NCBI RefSeq assembly: GCF_900496995.4
Contig: NC_044009.1
Coordinates: 42,989,505-43,053,504, forward strand
Direction of reading: 5' to 3'
Source: Aquila chrysaetos chrysaetos
Taxonomy: Eukaryota; Chordata; Aves; Accipitriformes; Accipitridae
Length of the DNA stretch: 64,000 bases
The notes beneath the pieces are model-generated. The model was not told the DNA's origin, searched no databases, and saw nothing but the letters and a program-made list of their open reading frames with translations. Shown piece after piece: positions 63,401-64,000 of this stretch; positions within the stretch are counted from its first letter, which is position 1; each line of letters opens with the position of its first letter. The translations under genes and the position numbers were made by a program.

Positions 63401-64000
63401 CTAATGTCCTGGAAGAGGTGCTTTGAGATATTACATGCTACCTCAGTATAAATGGTTATTATTTACTACCTATAATTAAAAGTATTTAAGCATACAATAA
63501 TTTAGTGTTCATATATATACATTTAAAACCATGCAAATCTTCCATTTAGAATATAATTCAGGGAAAGCTTATGTGCAAAAATCTTCCAGTGGAAAATGAA
63601 GAGGCCCATGATACATGAGTAATTTTGATGCTAATGCCGTCGTCCACCAGGCTGTCTAGCGTAAGGGTCAGGGTCAGGTGTGGCGCTTGCAGTTTGGGTA
63701 GAATTGAAATAGTAGGTTTTTAATGGTCTGCAGACCTCGGCCAGGGGAAGGTTCCTGTCGACACTCACAACAGGCAGGATTCTCTCACACACCCAGGCTG
63801 AACTTGGAAACCCTTGTTCTAAACTCCAGACCTACCCCAACCTTAACTCTACCCATGGCTCCACAGGTGAGAAAACTAAATGTTTGAGCCCTGCTGACAT
63901 CAGCACAGGAGGTTTGGCAAAAAAAAAGCTTGATTTTCAGCTCCTCTTTCCCTAAACTCTGAAGCCTGCATTCGTAGAGATGCCGAGGAGCGATGCTGTC
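57401..64000. other. upstream flank of OSBPL11, no gene recognised
   Basis: Frames on both strands are short and unlike any family I know, and no splice-linked homology was found. 60600-61900 and 61950-62230 are moderately GC-rich. The rest is AT-rich, with blocks (for example 59090-59530) that have the look of conserved non-coding DNA. A neighbouring gene, if any, starts beyond the window. Confidence 0.6.
58116..58130. repeat. poly-C run (15 C)
   Basis: Homopolymer upstream of the OSBPL11 promoter; a simple repeat. Confidence 0.9.

Noticed and set aside
63655-63680. Telomere-like GGGTCAGGGTCAGG
   Set aside because: Only two or three degenerate units; no array.

Overview
The window looks like nuclear DNA of a bird, probably one of the Neoaves. 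The support is: intron-exon genes with vertebrate splice sites; a degraded CR1 LINE tail; three solo LTRs of a family I associate with neoavian genomes, with 5-bp target-site duplications; no mammalian Alu or L1; and fairly compact introns. The species cannot be named from sequence alone.

Two protein genes point tail to tail. On the + strand (2167-8770) are the last four coding exons of a type II TGF-beta receptor-like serine/threonine kinase: juxtamembrane stub, transmembrane helix, complete kinase domain and C-tail. The ligand-binding ectodomain exons lie left of the window. It resembles TGFBR2 but is clearly divergent, so I call it a TGFBR2-like paralogue. On the - strand, complete from ATG (57016) to stop (14013), is OSBPL11 (ORP11). 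All 13 coding exons were placed and join in frame to 749 codons plus stop; human ORP11 is 747 aa as I recall. It has a PH domain, a linker and a lipid-transfer (ORD) domain with the EQVSHHPP signature.

Layout: 1-2166 intron of the receptor; 2167-8770 receptor exons and introns; 8771-9100 its 3' UTR; about 9100-11950 intergenic space between the convergent genes; about 11950-14012 OSBPL11 3' UTR; 14013-57016 OSBPL11, with introns holding three solo LTRs (19469-20061, 35796-36369, 46097-46681) and a CR1 tail (48050-48714), all antisense to the gene; about 56480-57400 CpG-island promoter and exon 1; 57400-64000 upstream DNA with no recognisable gene.

The most interesting point is the pairing. 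In human, TGFBR2 lies near OSBPL10, the sister gene of OSBPL11, in the same relative orientation. The window therefore looks like the other half of a duplicated TGFBR2-OSBPL10/11 block that still carries a second type II TGF-beta receptor gene which I do not know from mammals. Also notable are a textbook GC-AG intron of 110 bp in the kinase gene and a frame-neutral OSBPL11 exon 2 that ends in the same four residues as exon 1.
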